Assembly: GCF_007018905.1 (NCBI RefSeq)
Contig: NZ_CP041402.1
Coordinates: 5,134,001-5,198,000, forward strand
Direction of reading: 5' to 3'
Length of the DNA: 64,000 nt
Source of the DNA: Tardiphaga sp. vice304
GTDB taxonomy: Bacteria > Pseudomonadota > Alphaproteobacteria > Rhizobiales > Xanthobacteraceae
Both the position numbers and the translations under genes were made by a program. Under the pieces are notes generated by a model. It worked only from the letters and a program-made list of their open reading frames with translations. It ran no database searches and had not been told where the DNA came from. Shown here one piece after another: positions 60,704 to 64,000 of this stretch (its first letter is position 1; the number at the start of each line of letters is the position of its first letter).

Positions 60704-62500
60704 TCAGTTCGCCGCGCGCTTCTGCGGCGGGGACGCCGGCCACGACTTGATCAGCGTGTCGTAGTCCACCGTCTCGCCCTTCGGCTTCTCGTTGGCCAGC
60801 TTGCGCTGCGGGGCGATGTTGCCGTCCTTGGCGGATTTGGCGTACCAGTATTCCGCCGTCTCCTTCTTGTTCAACTTCGGACCGCAATCGCCCTGGACCT
60901 TGGAGCGTTCGAGCCGCTCCAGCACCGAGTCCTGCGCCGCTGCCAGCGAATCCATCGCCGCCTGCGGGGTCTTAGCACCGGACGACGCATCGCCGATGTT
61001 CTGCCACCACAGCTGCGCCAGCTTCGGATAGTCCGGGATATTGTTGCCGGTCGGCGACCACTGCACGCGGGCCGGCGAGCGATAGAACTCGACCAGACCG
61101 CCGAGCTTCGGCGCACGCTCGGTGAACGACTTGTCCCAGATGTCAGATTCGCGGATGAAGGTCAGGCCGACATGGCTCTTCTTCAGGCTGACCGTCTTCG
61201 AGGTGATGAACTGCAGATACAGCCAGGCGGCCTTGCGACGATCCGGCGGGGTCGACTTCAGCAAGGTGCCGGAGCCGACGTCCTGATAGCCGAGCTTCAT
61301 GCCTTCCTTCCAGTAGGCGCCATGCGGCGACGGCGCCATCCGCCACTTCGGCGTGCCGTCGGCGTTCATCACCGGAAGGCCCGGCTTCACCATGTCGGCG
61401 GTGAAGGCGGTGTACCAGAACATCTGCTGGGCGATGTTGCCCTGTGCCGGCACCGGACCGGATTCCGAGAAGGTCATGCCCTGCGCCTGCGGCGGGGCAT
61501 ATTTCTTCATCCAGTCGAGATATTTGGCGATCGAATACACCGCCGCCGGGCCGTTGGTGTCGCCGCCGCGCTCGACCGACGAGCCGACCGGACGGCAGCC
61601 TTCCATGCGGATGCCCCATTCGTCGACCGGCAGACCGTTCGGAAGCCCCTTGTCGCCGTTGCCGGCCATCGACAGCCACGCGTCGGTGAAGCGCCAGCCC
61701 AGCGACGGATCCTTCTTGCCGTAGTCCATGTGGCCATAGACCTTGACGCCATCGATCTGCTTGATGTCGTTGGTGAAGAACTCGGCGATGTCCTCATAGG
61801 CCGACCAGTTCACGGGCACGCCGAGATCGTAGCCATACTTGGCCTTGAACTTCGACTTGTAGTCGGGATTGGTGAACCAGTCGTACCGGAACCAGTAAAG
61901 GTTGGCGAATTGCTGATCGGGGAGCTGGTACAGCTTCTTGTCGGGAGCGGTGGTGAAGGAGCGCCCGATGAAGTCGTTGAGGTCCAGCGTCGGCGAGGTG
62001 ACGTCCTTGCCTTCGCCGGTCATGAAATCCGACAGCGGGATGGCCTGGCCGTAACGGAAGTGCGTGCCGATCAGATCGGAATCGTTGATCCAGCCGTCAT
62101 AGACGTTCTTGCCGGACTGCATCTGGGTCTGGATCTTCTCGACCACGTCGCCTTCCTGGATCAGGTCGTGCTTCAGCTTGATGCCGGTGATTTCCGAGAA
62201 CGCCTTGGCGAGCGTCTTGGCTTCGTACTCATGGGTGGTGATGGTTTCGGAGACGACGTTGATCTCCATGCCCTTGAACGGCGCTGCAGCTTTCTCGTAC
62301 CACTGCAGTTCCTTGAGCTGTTCTTCCTTGGACAGCGTCGAGGGCTGGAATTCGCTGTCGATCCATTTCTTCGCGGTGGCGTCGTCGGCGCGAGCGGGCG
62401 CCGCGAGGCTTACCGTCGCAGCGATCAGCGCCGCGGCGCTGGTCATCGTCATCAGGCGCGTCGAAGCTACACGACGGCCTTGATCGGTCAGGTCCTTCAT
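60704..62500 (-). CDS. glpV: ABC transporter substrate-binding protein (glycerol type, GlpV-like)
   Basis: 598 residues. Signal peptide (TRLMTMTSAAALIAATVSLA, cleavage near ARA-DD) and a family 1 extracellular binding domain (SEFQPSTLSKEEQLKELQWY onward; KWRMAPSPHGAYWKEGMKLG later). The large size and the operon order permease-permease-DUF2160-binding protein match the glycerol uptake system GlpSTPQUV of Rhizobium, where GlpV is the binding protein. ATG 62500; the frame is open to 62620. Ends before a bidirectional terminator. Confidence 0.85.
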   Translation of the reverse strand: MKDLTDQGRRVASTRLMTMTSAAALIAATVSLAAPARADDATAKKWIDSEFQPSTLSKEEQLKELQWYEKAAAPFKGMEINVVSETITTHEYEAKTLAKAFSEITGIKLKHDLIQEGDVVEKIQTQMQSGKNVYDGWINDSDLIGTHFRYGQAIPLSDFMTGEGKDVTSPTLDLNDFIGRSFTTAPDKKLYQLPDQQFANLYWFRYDWFTNPDYKSKFKAKYGYDLGVPVNWSAYEDIAEFFTNDIKQIDGVKVYGHMDYGKKDPSLGWRFTDAWLSMAGNGDKGLPNGLPVDEWGIRMEGCRPVGSSVERGGDTNGPAAVYSIAKYLDWMKKYAPPQAQGMTFSESGPVPAQGNIAQQMFWYTAFTADMVKPGLPVMNADGTPKWRMAPSPHGAYWKEGMKLGYQDVGSGTLLKSTPPDRRKAAWLYLQFITSKTVSLKKSHVGLTFIRESDIWDKSFTERAPKLGGLVEFYRSPARVQWSPTGNNIPDYPKLAQLWWQNIGDASSGAKTPQAAMDSLAAAQDSVLERLERSKVQGDCGPKLNKKETAEYWYAKSAKDGNIAPQRKLANEKPKGETVDYDTLIKSWPASPPQKRAAN

Positions 62501-62562
62501 TCGTCTTCTCCCTGGTGGTGCTTCAGGCCCGGGTTGATCCCGGGTCTGGTCGTCTCCGCCTG

Positions 62563-62892
62563 TCACACCGTGCGAAAGATCGCGAACGCCGTGCCAAACG
62601 AAATCAGTGTCGCGAGCCACAGGCTCGAGATCTCAAAGCCTTCCTCGCCAAGCGGCAGCGTGGCGATCGGATCGGTGCCGAAAAATCCGATCCACAACAG
62701 GTGAATCACCGCGGCCGAGATCAGCGACAGGAACAGCCGGTCGCCGCGCGTGGTGGGGATCCGCAGGATGCCGATCCGCTCGGCCTCGGGATATTTCACG
62801 GCGAGCACCGTCATCGTGCCGAGCGTCATCGCCAGCAGCGCGAAGAAGATCGCGGTCGGCGGCGTCCACGCCATCCATGCGATGTTGTCCAT
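62563..62892 (-). CDS. glpU: DUF2160 membrane protein (GlpU-like)
   Basis: 109 residues with three hydrophobic helices (about 11-31, 55-75 and 90-107), pattern DUF2160 as found inside glycerol ABC transporter operons of rhizobia. No ATPase or binding motif. Role in transport unknown. It starts three bases after the permease stop, so it is co-transcribed with it. ATG 62892; longer frame to the right is open only as a shadow of the permease. Confidence 0.82.
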   Translation of the reverse strand: MDNIAWMAWTPPTAIFFALLAMTLGTMTVLAVKYPEAERIGILRIPTTRGDRLFLSLISAAVIHLLWIGFFGTDPIATLPLGEEGFEISSLWLATLISFGTAFAIFRTV

Positions 62893-62894
62893 GG

Positions 62895-63700
62895 CTACAC
62901 CCGTCCCAGCGCAAAGCCGCGCGCGATATAGTTGCGGACGAACCAGATCACCAGCGCGCCGGGGATGATGGTGAGCACGCCGGCGGCGGCGAGCAGGCCC
63001 CAGTCCATGCCCGACGCGGATACCGTGCGCGTCATCACCGCGGAAATCGGCTTGGCATTGACCGAGGTCAGCGTCCGCGCCAGCAGCAGTTCGACCCAGG
63101 AAAACATGAAGCAGAAGAACGCCGCCACGCCGATGCCCGAGGCGATCAGCGGCACCAGGATCTTGACGAAGAATTTCGGAAACGAGTAGCCGTCGAGGAA
63201 CGCGGTCTCGTCGATCTCGCGCGGCACGCCGGAGACGAAGCCCTCCAGAATCCAGACGGCCAAGGGCACGTTGAACAGGCAGTGCGCCAGTGCCACCGCC
63301 CACGGCGTATCGAACAGGCCGATCGCCGAATAGAGGTTGAAGAACGGCAGCGCGTAGACCGCCGGCGGCGCCATGCGGTTCGACAGCAGCCAGAAGAACA
63401 AATGCTTGTCGCCGAGGAAGCGGTAGCGCGAGAACGCATAGGCAGCCGGCAGCGCGAAGGAGATCGACAGCACGGTGTTGATGACGACGTATTTCAGCGA
63501 ATTGATGTAGCCGGAATACCAGCTCTCGTCGGTGAAGATGCGCGCGTAATTCTCCAGCGTGGGCGCGTGCGGCCACAGCGTCATGGTGGAAACGATCTCG
63601 CCGTTGGTCTTGAAGCTCATGTTGACCAGCCAGTAGATCGGCAGCAACAGGAAGATCAGGAACAGCGACAGGATCAGACGGCGCCCCGGGATCGAATGCA

Positions 63701-63701
<1 letters not shown>
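62895..63701 (-). CDS. glpQ: ABC transporter permease (GlpQ-like)
   Basis: 268 residues, six membrane helices, MalG-type permease. The coupling (EAA) motif is visible as VPREIDETAFLDGYSFPKFFVKILVPL near 160-186. The first helix LILSLFLIFLLLPIYWLVN is followed by a periplasmic loop with TLENYARIFTD. Adjacent to a second permease with a one-base overlap and upstream of the DUF2160 gene, so it belongs to the glycerol-type transporter operon. Confidence 0.88.

Positions 63702-64000
<299 letters not shown>

Overview
The window is about 64 kb of GC-rich chromosome from an alphaproteobacterium, most probably the Bradyrhizobium/Rhodopseudomonas/Afipia group. The evidence for this is gene content: a fused cytochrome b/c1 gene (fbcH), a fused TrpE-TrpG with a leaderless-type trpL attenuator, dmeRF, an Rsm22-family methyltransferase beside smc, and several tiny ORFs that look like Bradyrhizobium-lineage proteins. 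High GC makes long antisense ORFs everywhere; these were left out. No rRNA, tRNA, CRISPR array or intact insertion sequence was seen.

Layout. 0-3.5 kb: chemotaxis receptor (runs off the left edge), overlapping PAS protein, divergent diguanylate cyclase. 3.5-6.5 kb: mutY, a HigBA toxin-antitoxin pair with a perfect operator dyad, a DUF721 protein and a DsbA-like thiol oxidoreductase. 6.5-9.45 kb: a gene-free stretch and then an AT-rich two-gene island, a DUF262 (GmrS/DGQQR-like) protein followed by a RelA/SpoT-fold nucleotidyltransferase. It lies between dsbA and smc and is the best candidate for a poorly described (probably defensive) system. 9.6-16.1 kb: smc, an Rsm22-like methyltransferase and two ParA-like ATPases. 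16.2-19.1 kb: apt and trpE(G) behind a trpL leader and attenuator. 19.1-21.1 kb: GNAT enzyme, VapBC-like pair, dienelactone hydrolase. 21.1-23.8 kb: the fbcFH cytochrome bc1 operon. 24.2-25.6 kb: a PepSY membrane protein gene with an early nonsense codon. 25.6-27.4 kb: trmL and dmeRF. 27.4-30.2 kb: small orphan proteins, a Crp-family regulator and a cysteine-cluster protein. 30.3-32.5 kb: queE, queD, a racemase-family gene and a DUF2158 gene. 32.6-35.5 kb: DUF1285-Nudix-DUF6111-cca operon. 35.7-42.5 kb: MoxR-DUF58-DUF4159-membrane protein operon. 42.5-46.2 kb: Bug-type binding protein and flavin monooxygenase with a divergent LysR regulator. 46.3-49.3 kb: DUF2946 protein and ZnuD-like TonB receptor behind a Zur-like palindrome. 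49.4-52.8 kb: GNAT, Nudix, phosphoesterase and small genes. 52.8-57.7 kb: isocitrate lyase with a divergent ScfR/RamB-type regulator, an HNH endonuclease and a RelB antitoxin with a frameshifted YafQ toxin. 57.8-60.5 kb: lytic transglycosylase and ene-reductase. 60.7-64 kb: part of a glycerol-type ABC transporter operon that runs off the right edge.

Many intergenic gaps hold palindromic repeats of at least three families, some adjoining rho-independent terminators. Several regulatory elements can be read directly: the trp attenuator, a CsoR-family operator before dmeR, a HigA-type dyad, a Zur-like dyad, a LysR-region dyad and repeated heptamers between aceA and its presumed regulator. Two genes are visibly broken (PepSY nonsense, YafQ frameshift).
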